Shown one piece after another: positions 25,958-34,118 of a stretch of 34,798 nt of DNA. The stretch's first letter is position 1; each line of letters begins with the position of its first letter. Made by a program: the position numbers and the translations under genes. The notes under the pieces were generated by a model, which was not told where the DNA came from, did no database searches, and worked only from the letters and a program-made list of their open reading frames with translations. The DNA comes from Winogradskyella sp. (GTDB lineage Bacteria > Bacteroidota > Bacteroidia > Flavobacteriales > Flavobacteriaceae): contig NZ_JABSST010000034.1 of NCBI RefSeq assembly GCF_013213975.1, forward strand, positions 1-34,798. The letters run 5' to 3'.

Positions 25958-27463
25958 ATGATTACAGAGGTGAAAGAACATTTTGCAACAGCCCTTGAAG
26001 CGTACTTTGATCAGTATAGGAGGCATATTATTGGTCAGGATCAAACCTTTTATTCACCTTATGGCGAAAAAAAAATCATTTACACAGATTGGACAGCTTC
26101 AGGTAGATTATACAGGCCAATAGAAGATAAATTATGTAATGAATTTGGTCCTTTTGTTGCAAATACACATACTGAAACAACCGTTTCTGGTACTGCAATG
26201 ACAAATGCTTACAGAAAAGCAAAGCAAATTATTAAGCAGCATGTTAATGCTAATGGAGAAGATGTTTTGATTGCATGTGGCAATGGAATGACAGGTGTTA
26301 TTAATAAATTTCAGAGAATTCTAGGTCTTAAAATACCGGAGAATTTAAGAGAGTACACTCATATTCCAGATGAGATTCGTCCAGTTGTTTTTATTTCACA
26401 TATGGAACATCATTCTAATCAAACTTCTTGGTTAGAAACCATGGCAAAAGTTGTGGTTGTACCACCTAATAAGGATGGTTTGTTCTGTCTTAAAAATCTA
26501 GAGTCGCTCTTAATTAAGCACAAGGACAGAGCATTAAAGGTTTGCTCTGTTGTCGGTGGTTCAAACGTAACAGGGATAGAGACTCCTTATCATGATATTG
26601 CAAAATTAATGCATAAATATGCTGGAGTATGTTTTGTAGATTTTGCATGTTCAGCACCTTATGTTGAAATTAATATGCATCCAGAAGATAAGGATGCGCA
26701 ATTAGATGCTATTTTCTTTTCACCACACAAGTTTTTAGGTGGACCAGGCTCTTCAGGTGTTCTTGTTTTCAATAAACAACTGTATAATAATATGGTGCCA
26801 GATTGTCCTGGTGGTGGTACTGTAAGCTGGACTAACCCTTGGGGAGAACACAAGTATATTGATAATATTGAAGATAGGGAAGATGGTGGAACACCAGGTT
26901 TTCTTCAAACCATAAAAACTGCATTGTCTATTAAGCTCAAGGAGCAAATGGGTGTAGAAAATATATTGAAACGTGAACACGAATTAGTAGCTATTGTTTT
27001 TAAGAAACTTGAATCTATATCTAATATAAAGATACTCGCTAGCCAACATAGAAAGCGATTAGGCGTTATTTCATTTTATATTGATGACTTACATTATAAC
27101 CTAGGCGTTAAACTGCTAAACGATCGTTTTGGGATTCAGACGCGTGGCGGTTGTAGTTGTGCAGGAACTTATGGGCATTTCTTACTGCACGTAGATCAGC
27201 AAATGTCTAGAGAATTAACGGATGAAATCTCATTAGGTGAATTGGTACGTAAACCTGGTTGGATTCGGATGTCTATTCATCCAACAACAACAAATGAAGA
27301 AGTAGAATTTGTTTGTGATAGTATTTTAGCGCTTGCTCAAAATCATAAAGATTGGGCTAAAGATTATGACTATTCAAGGTTTAATAATGAATTTGTTCAT
27401 AAATCGCTGTTACATAAACCTTGTGACACATCTAGCATTGATGATTGGTTTGATCTAGATTAA
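25958..27463 (+). CDS. Class V aminotransferase-fold PLP enzyme, cysteine desulfurase-like
   Basis: The protein (about 501 aa) has the fold-type I PLP layout: VSGTAMTNAYRKA near the N-terminus, CGNGMTGVI for phosphate binding, HMEHHSNQTSW, FVDFACSAPY for the ring Asp, and SPHKFLGGPGSSG with the PLP lysine. A late RGGCSCAGTYGH segment has cysteines where SufS and CsdA carry their catalytic cysteine loop, but the extended N-terminus and insertions set it apart from true SufS. The reaction is therefore uncertain: cysteine desulfurase, selenocysteine lyase or another lyase. I prefer the ATG at 25958 over the TTG two codons upstream. It is 11 bp from glmM and convergent with the next gene (6-bp gap). 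Confidence 0.85.
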   Translation: MITEVKEHFATALEAYFDQYRRHIIGQDQTFYSPYGEKKIIYTDWTASGRLYRPIEDKLCNEFGPFVANTHTETTVSGTAMTNAYRKAKQIIKQHVNANGEDVLIACGNGMTGVINKFQRILGLKIPENLREYTHIPDEIRPVVFISHMEHHSNQTSWLETMAKVVVVPPNKDGLFCLKNLESLLIKHKDRALKVCSVVGGSNVTGIETPYHDIAKLMHKYAGVCFVDFACSAPYVEINMHPEDKDAQLDAIFFSPHKFLGGPGSSGVLVFNKQLYNNMVPDCPGGGTVSWTNPWGEHKYIDNIEDREDGGTPGFLQTIKTALSIKLKEQMGVENILKREHELVAIVFKKLESISNIKILASQHRKRLGVISFYIDDLHYNLGVKLLNDRFGIQTRGGCSCAGTYGHFLLHVDQQMSRELTDEISLGELVRKPGWIRMSIHPTTTNEEVEFVCDSILALAQNHKDWAKDYDYSRFNNEFVHKSLLHKPCDTSSIDDWFDLD

Positions 27464-27469
27464 TTATGT

Positions 27470-28360
27470 TTATTGAAATTCTTTAGGGGCCTTATTTTTG
27501 TGTTTCCAACGTTTATGGGTCCATAAGTAGTATTGTGGTGCCTCATAAATTTGTTGTTCTACTAGTTTAAAAAAGGTGTCTGTTATGGTGTAATCTTCAA
27601 ATTCTCTCGGGTTTTCAGTAATCGTTTCGAACGTTGTTTCGTAATATCCGCGTTTTAATCGTCTAACTCTAAAGAAAACAACTGCCATGTCCATTTTCTT
27701 TGCCATCATTTCTGCTCCGGTATACATCGGAACCTTGATACCCATAAATTCATTCCAATGAAAAGCTTTGTTAGCTTTAGGGGATTGATCAGATACAAAA
27801 CCATTAATAGTTAATTCGCCCTTAGAATTACATTCCGTTAACACATTAAATGTTTCTTTCGTTGTTATTAAATGAGAATTGTATTTTGCTCTAATCCCTT
27901 TGACCAATTTATCAAAGTACTTATTTGCTAAACGTTTATAAACGGCATAACCTTTATACTTTATATAAGTCTGAAGGATAAATATCCATTCCCAACTTCC
28001 GTAATGTGCGCACATTAATATGATACTTCGCTCTTTCTTCTCTAAATCATGAATTAATTCGATATTACTAAACGAAAATCGTTTTTGCATTTCTTTTTTT
28101 GTTATTGTCAGAGATTTAATGGCTTCCACAATCATATCACATAGATGATGGTAAAATTGGCTAGTTATATCTTTAATTTCCTTTTCAGATTTATCAGGGA
28201 ACACTAATTGCAAATTGTGCTTTACTGTTGATTTTCTGTAACCAAAAATCTTATATAAAAATATATATAAGAGATCTGAAAAGGCATATAACAGCCTGAA
28301 TGGTAATATTGAGATTAACCAAAGAATTGGGTAAACAAGAATGTAAGCAATAAGTTGCAT
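27470..28360 (-). CDS. LpxL/HtrB-type lysophospholipid or lipid A acyltransferase
   Basis: The 296-residue protein has an N-terminal membrane segment (IAYILVYPILWLISILPF) and the acyltransferase motif CAHYGSWEW, with His119 and Glu124 in the H(x4)E arrangement. Further family blocks are KRLANKYFDKLV, FVSDQSPK and PMYTGAEMMAKK. These enzymes add a secondary acyl chain to lipid A precursors, at the inner face of the inner membrane. It is divergent from the rhomboid gene, with abutting promoter elements between them. Confidence 0.92.
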   Translation of the reverse strand: MQLIAYILVYPILWLISILPFRLLYAFSDLLYIFLYKIFGYRKSTVKHNLQLVFPDKSEKEIKDITSQFYHHLCDMIVEAIKSLTITKKEMQKRFSFSNIELIHDLEKKERSIILMCAHYGSWEWIFILQTYIKYKGYAVYKRLANKYFDKLVKGIRAKYNSHLITTKETFNVLTECNSKGELTINGFVSDQSPKANKAFHWNEFMGIKVPMYTGAEMMAKKMDMAVVFFRVRRLKRGYYETTFETITENPREFEDYTITDTFFKLVEQQIYEAPQYYLWTHKRWKHKNKAPKEFQ

Positions 28361-28383
28361 AAAAGCATGTTCTAACTGAAGCG

Positions 28384-28400
28384 CAAATATATTATATTTG
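28384..28400. promoter_or_regulatory. Back-to-back divergent TATATTTG elements
   Basis: Two perfect TATATTTG boxes point away from each other: minus strand at 28391-28384 for the acyltransferase and plus strand at 28393-28400 for the rhomboid gene, with a single base between them. Polymerases could hardly occupy both at once. Confidence 0.55.
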
Positions 28401-28417
28401 AATCAATAGATTACTTT

Positions 28418-29068
28418 ATGACGTTAGATCCAATAACAATTACAATAATAGCAGCTAATGCCATTATTTCTATAAAGGGCTTTGATGATCGCTCTTTTTT
28501 TGAAAGGTATAAGTTCAATGTAGGAAGCATCAGAAGAGGAGAGCAAATTCGGATGTTGAGCTCTGGATTTCTTCACGCGGATACTACACATCTTCTTTTT
28601 AACATGTTTACCCTTTTCTTTTTTGCGAGTTATGTGATTGACCGTTTGGGGAATCTAAACTTTGTTATTGTATATATAGGTAGTTTAATTTTCGGAAATC
28701 TATTATCTCTGTATTTTCATAAAGAAGAGTATTGGTATAGTGCAATTGGTGCCAGTGGAGCAGTTACGGGTGTCTTATATGCAGCGATTCTGTTAGATCC
28801 TGGTATGCGATTGTATATGTTTTTTATTCCTGTGCCTATACCTGGTTATGTATTTGGTATTGGTTATTTACTTTATTCTATTTACGGTATGAAAAACAGA
28901 ATTGGTAATATTGGTCATGATGCGCATTTTGGTGGAGCGGTAGGAGGTTATGCCATTACACTAATCTTAGAACCAAGTTTATTTGAAACCAAACTTGGCT
29001 ATGTAGCCTTACTGGCAGTGCCAATAATCATATTATATATTTTGTATAAGACTGGAAAACTGCAATAA
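28418..29068 (+). CDS. Rhomboid intramembrane serine protease
   Basis: The 216-residue protein has about six membrane helices and the full rhomboid signature: HADTTHLLFNM in helix 2, GASGAVTG with the catalytic Ser113, and HDAHFGGAVGG with the catalytic His170. Such enzymes cut membrane proteins within or beside their helices; the substrate is unknown. The gene ends just before a strong bidirectional terminator. Confidence 0.93.
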   Translation: MTLDPITITIIAANAIISIKGFDDRSFFERYKFNVGSIRRGEQIRMLSSGFLHADTTHLLFNMFTLFFFASYVIDRLGNLNFVIVYIGSLIFGNLLSLYFHKEEYWYSAIGASGAVTGVLYAAILLDPGMRLYMFFIPVPIPGYVFGIGYLLYSIYGMKNRIGNIGHDAHFGGAVGGYAITLILEPSLFETKLGYVALLAVPIIILYILYKTGKLQ

Positions 29069-29069
29069 A

Positions 29070-29093
29070 AAAAGCCTGCTTGAGCAGGCTTTT
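29070..29093. terminator. Bidirectional intrinsic terminator
   Basis: Arms AAAAGCCTGCT (29070-29080) and AGCAGGCTTTT (29083-29093) are perfectly complementary, flanked by A- and T-runs. It serves the rhomboid gene (plus) and the convergent TlpA-like gene (minus). Confidence 0.92.
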
Positions 29094-29117
29094 TACCTAT
29101 TATACCTAAATTTAAGT

Positions 29118-30272
29118 TTAGGCTTTTTCTAATAACTCTTTAACTTTGTTCTCTAGTGCTTTTCCCCGTAAGTTCTTAGCAACTATTATTCCTTCGGCAT
29201 CCAGAATGTAAGTTGCAGGAATGGCTTGAATATCATAAAGTTTAGCTATAGGATCATTAAAATACTTAAGATGGGATACTTGATTCCATTTTAAACCATC
29301 TTGTTTAATTGCTGCTAGCCAAGCTTGTTTTGGGTCTTTTTGTCTGCTCTGGCCATCAAGAGATACTCCAACTATCTCTAACCCTTGGTCATGGTATTTA
29401 TCGTAAATACGTACAACATTTGGATTTTCTCTGCGACATGGCCCACACCATGCTGCCCAAAAATCTATAATGGTTACTTTACCTTTTAAATCATTAAGAC
29501 TAACAATCTCACCATCTGGAGTTGGTGCTTCAAAATTTGGTGCTACTTTTCCAATTTCTAAGTAGGCTACTTTTTCATATGCTTTTAGAAGCTCTTCTAA
29601 TTTTGCTTTAATTTTCTTCCCTTGCGCTGATGCTTTTAAATCAGAGTCAAGGTTATTAAACGCCTCCATAAACTCAACGACTTTAAATTTTGGTTTATTG
29701 GCTTCCAATCCAATAAGATTAAGACTGAAGTAAGTATCCTTATGGTTCCTTACAAAGTTTAATGGATGATCAATTAATCTAACACTTACCTTTTCAAGTT
29801 CTAATTGAAGAGAGTCGCGTTTATCAGATTCTTCAGGTAATTTTAGTTGACGGTAAGGAATCATAATTTGTCGTCCTTCTTCTCTTATCTGTGCCATTTC
29901 ATCTTGAAAGTCTACAAATCCTATATGAGATTCAGAACCTGTAACTTTAGAATCTAATGGGTTTTCCTTGTTTATTTCAATGTCTATTTCACTATTTTCT
30001 AGCATTAAAATAGCATCACCTTTCGTCCCATCTAGAGAAATAAAGTATACACTTGGTTCTTCTACAGAACCTTTCATGGTGAACTTTCCATCCATTACAA
30101 TGGCGGTGTCTTTTATGGCTTCTCGGCCTTGGTCATCAACATTTTTAAGATAGACTCTAATCCCATTATATATACCTTCTGCCTTCCCGTTAATAACAAA
30201 ATCAGTCCTTGGGTCTTGCTTGCAACTAGCAAATAACAATACAACCAATACTAATATGAGTGTTTTTTTCAT
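29118..30272 (-). CDS. TlpA-like thioredoxin lipoprotein with N-terminal DUF4369-type domain
   Basis: The 384-residue protein has a lipobox (LLFASC, Cys17). Residues ~25-120 are a small beta domain of DUF4369 type, ~120-240 are helical, and ~240-384 form a TlpA/ResA-like thioredoxin domain with WCGPC (Cys276, Cys279) and a cis-proline at QAIPATY. Such Bacteroidota proteins act as membrane-anchored disulfide oxidoreductases in the periplasm. Partner proteins are not known. The gene is monocistronic with a TATATTTG box upstream and a bidirectional terminator after it. Confidence 0.9.
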   Translation of the reverse strand: MKKTLILVLVVLLFASCKQDPRTDFVINGKAEGIYNGIRVYLKNVDDQGREAIKDTAIVMDGKFTMKGSVEEPSVYFISLDGTKGDAILMLENSEIDIEINKENPLDSKVTGSESHIGFVDFQDEMAQIREEGRQIMIPYRQLKLPEESDKRDSLQLELEKVSVRLIDHPLNFVRNHKDTYFSLNLIGLEANKPKFKVVEFMEAFNNLDSDLKASAQGKKIKAKLEELLKAYEKVAYLEIGKVAPNFEAPTPDGEIVSLNDLKGKVTIIDFWAAWCGPCRRENPNVVRIYDKYHDQGLEIVGVSLDGQSRQKDPKQAWLAAIKQDGLKWNQVSHLKYFNDPIAKLYDIQAIPATYILDAEGIIVAKNLRGKALENKVKELLEKA

Positions 30273-30301
30273 TTCTATATGATTTTCAATTTATAGCAGC
30301 A

Positions 30302-30309
30302 CAAATATA
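30302..30309 (-). promoter_or_regulatory. TATATTTG -7 element of the TlpA-like gene
   Basis: A perfect TAnnTTTG box on the minus strand lies 29 bases before the ATG at 30272. No good -33 partner is seen. Confidence 0.5.
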
Positions 30310-30397
30310 TAAACAATGCCGAATAAACATTATTAAAGGAATGTAAATTAAATTATAAATAGAATCCCTTTCGTTTTATCAATCTCTTAATTTGCGA

Positions 30398-30405
30398 TAC
30401 TTTTG
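30398..30405 (+). promoter_or_regulatory. TACTTTTG -7 element of mnmE
   Basis: This box matches TAnnTTTG and ends 17 bases before the mnmE ATG at 30423. A T-rich stretch near 30374 lies at about the distance expected for the -33 element. Confidence 0.5.
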
Positions 30406-30422
30406 TACTAAAGAGCTTTACT

Positions 30423-31808
30423 ATGCATAGCGATACTATTGTGGCCTTGGCAACACCATCTGGGAGCGGTGCAATCGCTGTCATTCGCTTATCAGGTCCA
30501 GATGCTATTTCAATCGCATCAATAGCCTTTAAATCTGTATCTAATAAAGATTTAAAAGATCAACCGACTCACACTATTCATTTAGGGCATATCGTTGATG
30601 ATAAAAAGACCTTAGATGAAGTATTATTAGCCATATTTAAGAATCCAAATTCTTATACCGGAGAAGATGTTATAGAGGTGTCTTGTCACGGTTCAACTTA
30701 CATACAACAGGAGATCATTCAATTATTTTTAAGGCTGGGTTGTAGAATGGCAACTCCAGGTGAATTTACGCTCAGAGCCTTTTTAAATGGAAAGTTAGAC
30801 TTAAGTCAGGCTGAGGCAGTGGCTGATTTAATTTCTAGTGATAACCAAGCGTCTCATCAAATTGCGATGCAACAAATGCGAGGTGGTTTTTCATCTGAAA
30901 TTGCAAAATTACGAGAAGAACTTTTAAACTTTGCCTCATTGATAGAGTTAGAATTAGACTTTGCTGAAGAAGATGTAGAATTTGCAGATCGTGGGGAATT
31001 TAAAGCATTGATTACACGTATTAGTTTTATCTTAAAGCGACTTATAGACTCTTTTGCCGTTGGAAATGTTATAAAGAATGGAATACCTGTTGCTATAGTT
31101 GGAGAACCTAATGTAGGTAAATCTACCTTATTGAATGCATTATTAAATGAGGAAAGAGCAATCGTATCAGAAATTGCTGGAACAACAAGAGATACTATTG
31201 AGGACGAAATCTCTATAGGTGGTATTGGCTTTCGATTTATTGATACGGCTGGGATTAGAGAAACAAAAGATGTTGTAGAAAGTATTGGTATAAAAAAGAC
31301 TTTTGAAAAAATTGAACAATCTCAAGTTACGATTTATCTATTTGATTCTAGTCAACAAAGTAATAATCTTGAAACGGTTAAATTAGAAATAGAGAAAATA
31401 AGAAATAAATACCCTCAAAAGCCACTACTCATTGTAGGAAATAAGACAGATAAATTAAAAACTGAAGAATTATCGTTTATAAAAACTGCTATTTCCAAAC
31501 TTATTTTGCTGTCGGCAAAATCTGGTTCTGGGGTTGAAGAATTGACAGATGCCTTATTAAATCTCATTAATACAGGGGCCTTAAGAAATAATGAAACGAT
31601 TATAACCAATACACGACATTATGACGCATTGTTAAAAGCCTTTGAAGAAGTCCAAAAGGTACAACATGGTTTAGATACAGGCCTATCTGGTGATTTATTA
31701 GCTATTGATATTAGGCAGGCCTTATATCATTTTGGTGAGATTACAGGCGAGATCACAAATGACGATTTACTAGGTAATATTTTCGCAAACTTTTGTATTG
31801 GGAAGTAA
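30423..31808 (+). CDS. mnmE: tRNA modification GTPase MnmE
   Basis: At 461 residues it is full length. The N-terminal folate-binding domain starts DTIVALATPSGSGAIAVIR, the helical domain follows, and the G domain has GEPNVGKS (227-234), the TTRDTIEDE switch, DTAGI and NKTD. The C-terminus ends FCIGK with the conserved CIGK cysteine. With MnmG it modifies wobble U34 of some tRNAs in the cytoplasm; mnmG is not in this window. Downstream lies a 667-bp non-coding gap. Confidence 0.97.
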   Translation: MHSDTIVALATPSGSGAIAVIRLSGPDAISIASIAFKSVSNKDLKDQPTHTIHLGHIVDDKKTLDEVLLAIFKNPNSYTGEDVIEVSCHGSTYIQQEIIQLFLRLGCRMATPGEFTLRAFLNGKLDLSQAEAVADLISSDNQASHQIAMQQMRGGFSSEIAKLREELLNFASLIELELDFAEEDVEFADRGEFKALITRISFILKRLIDSFAVGNVIKNGIPVAIVGEPNVGKSTLLNALLNEERAIVSEIAGTTRDTIEDEISIGGIGFRFIDTAGIRETKDVVESIGIKKTFEKIEQSQVTIYLFDSSQQSNNLETVKLEIEKIRNKYPQKPLLIVGNKTDKLKTEELSFIKTAISKLILLSAKSGSGVEELTDALLNLINTGALRNNETIITNTRHYDALLKAFEEVQKVQHGLDTGLSGDLLAIDIRQALYHFGEITGEITNDDLLGNIFANFCIGK

Positions 31809-31880
31809 TGGCCATTATTGTTAGTATAAAAAATGAGATATATTTCAATAATTTAAAGGAAAAATTTTTATAAAGTATAG

Positions 31881-31954
31881 TATCTAAATTGATTGTTAAG
31901 GTTATTTCAGTTGGTGTATGGCTAAAGGATACAACAACGGAGTTATTTTAAAAA
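31881..31954 (+). ncRNA. Copy A of a probable structured RNA
   Basis: This 74-base stretch shares TCTAAATTGATTG and several later blocks with copy B 248 bases downstream. Its ends GTATC (31881-31885) and GATAC (31928-31932) pair, and TTGG/CTAA (31912-31915 with 31922-31925) forms an inner hairpin. Just upstream, TATAAAGT takes the place of copy B's perfect promoter box, so transcription of this copy is doubtful. The strand is taken from copy B. It may be a decayed duplicate or a second RNA. Confidence 0.4.
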
Positions 31955-32116
31955 TCATAAGCGATTATGCCTTTTCTAGTGCTGTAGCGAAATTTTCATA
32001 AAAAAATAGACCTTATAAAAAGTGAGTAACTTATCTGAGTTTTCTCTATAAATCTGAAATATGAAAAAAAGTTACAAAAATTACCAAATGTCAATTTTTC
32101 CCTGTAATAATATTCT

Positions 32117-32124
32117 TATATTTG
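32117..32124 (+). promoter_or_regulatory. TATATTTG -7 element of RNA copy B
   Basis: A perfect TAnnTTTG box ends 4 bases before the paired 5' end of copy B, placing the predicted start of transcription at about 32131. A T-rich tract lies about 20 bases upstream. Confidence 0.5.
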
Positions 32125-32128
32125 GTAT

Positions 32129-32233
32129 GTGTCTAAATTGATTGCTATATAGGCGATTTAAGTTAGTATGGGACTAAAAGACACAAAAACTTAATTAGTT
32201 TTAAAGAGTACAAGAGATTGTGCTCTTTTTTTT
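32129..32233 (+). ncRNA. Copy B: probable free-standing small RNA of ~100 nt
   Basis: Predicted stems are P1 GTGTC/GACAC (32129-32133 with 32180-32184), P2 TAAATTG/CGATTTA (32134-32140 with 32154-32160), P3 TTAGT/ACTAA (32163-32167 with 32173-32177, loop ATGGG), hairpin AAAACT/AGTTTT (32186-32191 with 32197-32202) and then the terminator. P1 to P3 would form a three-way junction. A competing pairing exists for P2. A -7 box lies just upstream and there is no long open frame. I do not recognise the family. Confidence 0.55.
32205..32233 (+). terminator. Intrinsic terminator of RNA copy B
   Basis: Arms AGAGTACA (32205-32212) and TGTGCTCT (32219-32226) pair with one G-U, 6-base loop, followed by eight T. 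No protein gene ends here; mnmE stops about 400 bases earlier. Confidence 0.8.
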
Positions 32234-32475
32234 GTTGGTCAAATTTAAGAAAATATTCAACAAAGTATTTGGGTGACTTTAACTTTTTCTTAAGATAGGA
32301 CTTGTCGATATTTCATTTTTCTTACAATAAATGTCTAATAGCCGATTATAAATGTGTTATGTATATTTAATAGCATGATTTAAGGAACGTTCTAATAGTA
32401 TTTAATTTAACTACATATTTTCAGTTATTCTGTAACATTACTTAAAAATGAGCGTCTCATAAATTAAATGTTATT

Positions 32476-32838
32476 ATGGAATCGAATTATCATACACTTA
32501 AAAGAACAGATAATCAGTTATTAATGCTGACGCATCTGTCGCAACTTCTAACTTATATCACAGGATGTGGAGGACTTGTAGTGCCGTTAATTATTTGGGC
32601 GACTCAAAAAGATAAAGTGATTGGTATGAACGCTCATGGTAAGGCTATTTTGAATTTTCAATTAAGTATTATAGTGTATTGCATTTTGAGTATTCCATTA
32701 ATGATAGTATTCGGTCTAGGAATATTACTATTAATACTTATTGGTATTTTGGCTTTTGTCATGCCAATTGTAAACGCTATAAAGGCTAGTAACGGAGAAT
32801 TACCTAGCTATCCATTGTCTCTTAATTTTGTTAGTTAG
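32476..32838 (+). CDS. DUF4870-family small membrane protein
   Basis: The 120-residue protein has three hydrophobic segments and the DUF4870 pattern: a LMLTHLSQLLTYITGCGGLVVPLIIWATQK-type first helix (shown here only in part: CGGLVVPLIIW), the NAHGKAILNFQLS block, and a late IVNAIKASNGE turn. Function is unknown. It follows the non-coding RNA region by 242 bases and ends before a bidirectional terminator. Confidence 0.88.
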   Translation: MESNYHTLKRTDNQLLMLTHLSQLLTYITGCGGLVVPLIIWATQKDKVIGMNAHGKAILNFQLSIIVYCILSIPLMIVFGLGILLLILIGILAFVMPIVNAIKASNGELPSYPLSLNFVS

Positions 32839-32860
32839 TTATAAAAGAAACATGGAATAG

Positions 32861-32888
32861 AAAAGGCTCGCTATCTTGTGAGCCTTTT
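32861..32888. terminator. Bidirectional intrinsic terminator
   Basis: Arms AAAAGGCTCGC (32861-32871) and GTGAGCCTTTT (32878-32888) pair fully with one G-U; A- and T-runs on each side. It lies between the convergent DUF4870 gene and dnaN. Confidence 0.9.
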
Positions 32889-32911
32889 TTATAATAAAAA
32901 CCAACTATAGT

Positions 32912-34030
32912 TTAATTATTGAGCATAACCGGCATTACCAACATAGTTACGTGTTCGCCTTCATCTAACCCATCAATTGGTGTTAATATTCCAGCACGAT
33001 TTGGTAAACTCATTTCTAATTGTACGTCATCAGAGTTTAAATTATTGATCATCTCAGTTAAAAATCGAGAGTTAAAGCCAATTTGCATATCGTCACCTTG
33101 ATAGTCACAAGTAAGACGCTCTTCGGCTTTATTGCTATAATCGATATCTTCTGCAGAAATATTAAGTTCTGCTCCAGCAATCTTTAATCTTATTTGGTGC
33201 GTGGTTTTATTAGAAAAAATACTAACACGGCGTACAGAATTTAAAAACTGTGTTCTAGCAATGACTAATTTGTTAGGATTCTCTTTTGGAATAACTGCTT
33301 CGTAATTTGGATACTTGCCATCAATTAAACGACAAATAAGTACTGAATTATCAAATGTAAACTTAGCATTTGATTCGTTATATTCTACTACGACATCGTC
33401 ATCACTTCCAGCCAAAATACCTTTTAACAGCGTCAATGGCTTTTTAGGCATGATAAATTCGGCAGATTCCGAAGCACTAACATCGTTTCGTGTATACTTC
33501 ACTAATTTGTGAGCATCTGTAGCAACAAAGGTTAAGTTGTCTTGTGAAAACTGGAAGAATACTCCACTCATTACAGGTCGTAAATCATCATTTCCAGCAG
33601 CGAAAATTGTTTTGCTAATCGCATTTGCTAAAATATCACCCATGATTGTTGTAGTACTTGCGTCCTCTACAGAAACTGCATTAGGGAATTCGGCACCATC
33701 AGCATAAGCTAAAGCATATTTACCATGATTAGAGCTTATCTCTACCGTATTGTTATCTTCTGCAACAAAGGTCAAAGGTTGCTCTGGAAATGTTTTTAGC
33801 GTGTCTAATAATAAACGCGCTGGTACTGCAATACGTCCTTCAGAATCACTTTCAACATCAATGGTTGAAGACATGGTAGTTTCTAAATCACTTGCTGAAA
33901 CAGTTAATTTTGACTGGCTTAATTCAAATAAGAAATTATCTAAAATAGGAAGGGTATTACTATTATTAATAACACCACCAAGTACCTGGAGTTGTTTTAA
34001 TAAATACGTACTCGAAACAATAAATTTCAT
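32912..34030 (-). CDS. dnaN: DNA polymerase III beta sliding clamp
   Basis: At 372 residues it has normal clamp length with three repeated domains. It begins MKFIVSSTYLLKQLQ, contains LLDTLKTFPEQPL, FVATDAHKLVKYT and YPNYEAVIPKENPNKL, and ends LDEGEHVTMLVMPVMLNN with the VMPVM strand that forms part of the partner-binding pocket. The clamp ring tethers polymerases to DNA. It follows gldG on the same strand after an 88-bp gap with its own promoter element; a gldG-dnaN neighbourhood is common in flavobacteria. Confidence 0.97.
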   Translation of the reverse strand: MKFIVSSTYLLKQLQVLGGVINNSNTLPILDNFLFELSQSKLTVSASDLETTMSSTIDVESDSEGRIAVPARLLLDTLKTFPEQPLTFVAEDNNTVEISSNHGKYALAYADGAEFPNAVSVEDASTTTIMGDILANAISKTIFAAGNDDLRPVMSGVFFQFSQDNLTFVATDAHKLVKYTRNDVSASESAEFIMPKKPLTLLKGILAGSDDDVVVEYNESNAKFTFDNSVLICRLIDGKYPNYEAVIPKENPNKLVIARTQFLNSVRRVSIFSNKTTHQIRLKIAGAELNISAEDIDYSNKAEERLTCDYQGDDMQIGFNSRFLTEMINNLNSDDVQLEMSLPNRAGILTPIDGLDEGEHVTMLVMPVMLNN

Positions 34031-34068
34031 GCTAAATATATCTAGTTATGTCGTTTTAATTTGTCTTA

Positions 34069-34076
34069 CAAATATA
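34069..34076 (-). promoter_or_regulatory. TATATTTG -7 element of dnaN
   Basis: A perfect TAnnTTTG box on the minus strand lies 38 bases before the dnaN ATG; a TTTT sits 20 bases further upstream at the -33 position. Confidence 0.5.
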
Positions 34077-34118
34077 TTTCAATGCAAGGGTTTTCTAAAA
34101 CAAACTTATTAACAAAAT

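Noticed and set aside
31955..32116. Search for small genes or further RNA copies between copies A and B, and in 31809-31880 and 32234-32475.
   Set aside because: Frames are short and stop-rich, no third copy of the shared motif was found, and no conserved element could be supported.
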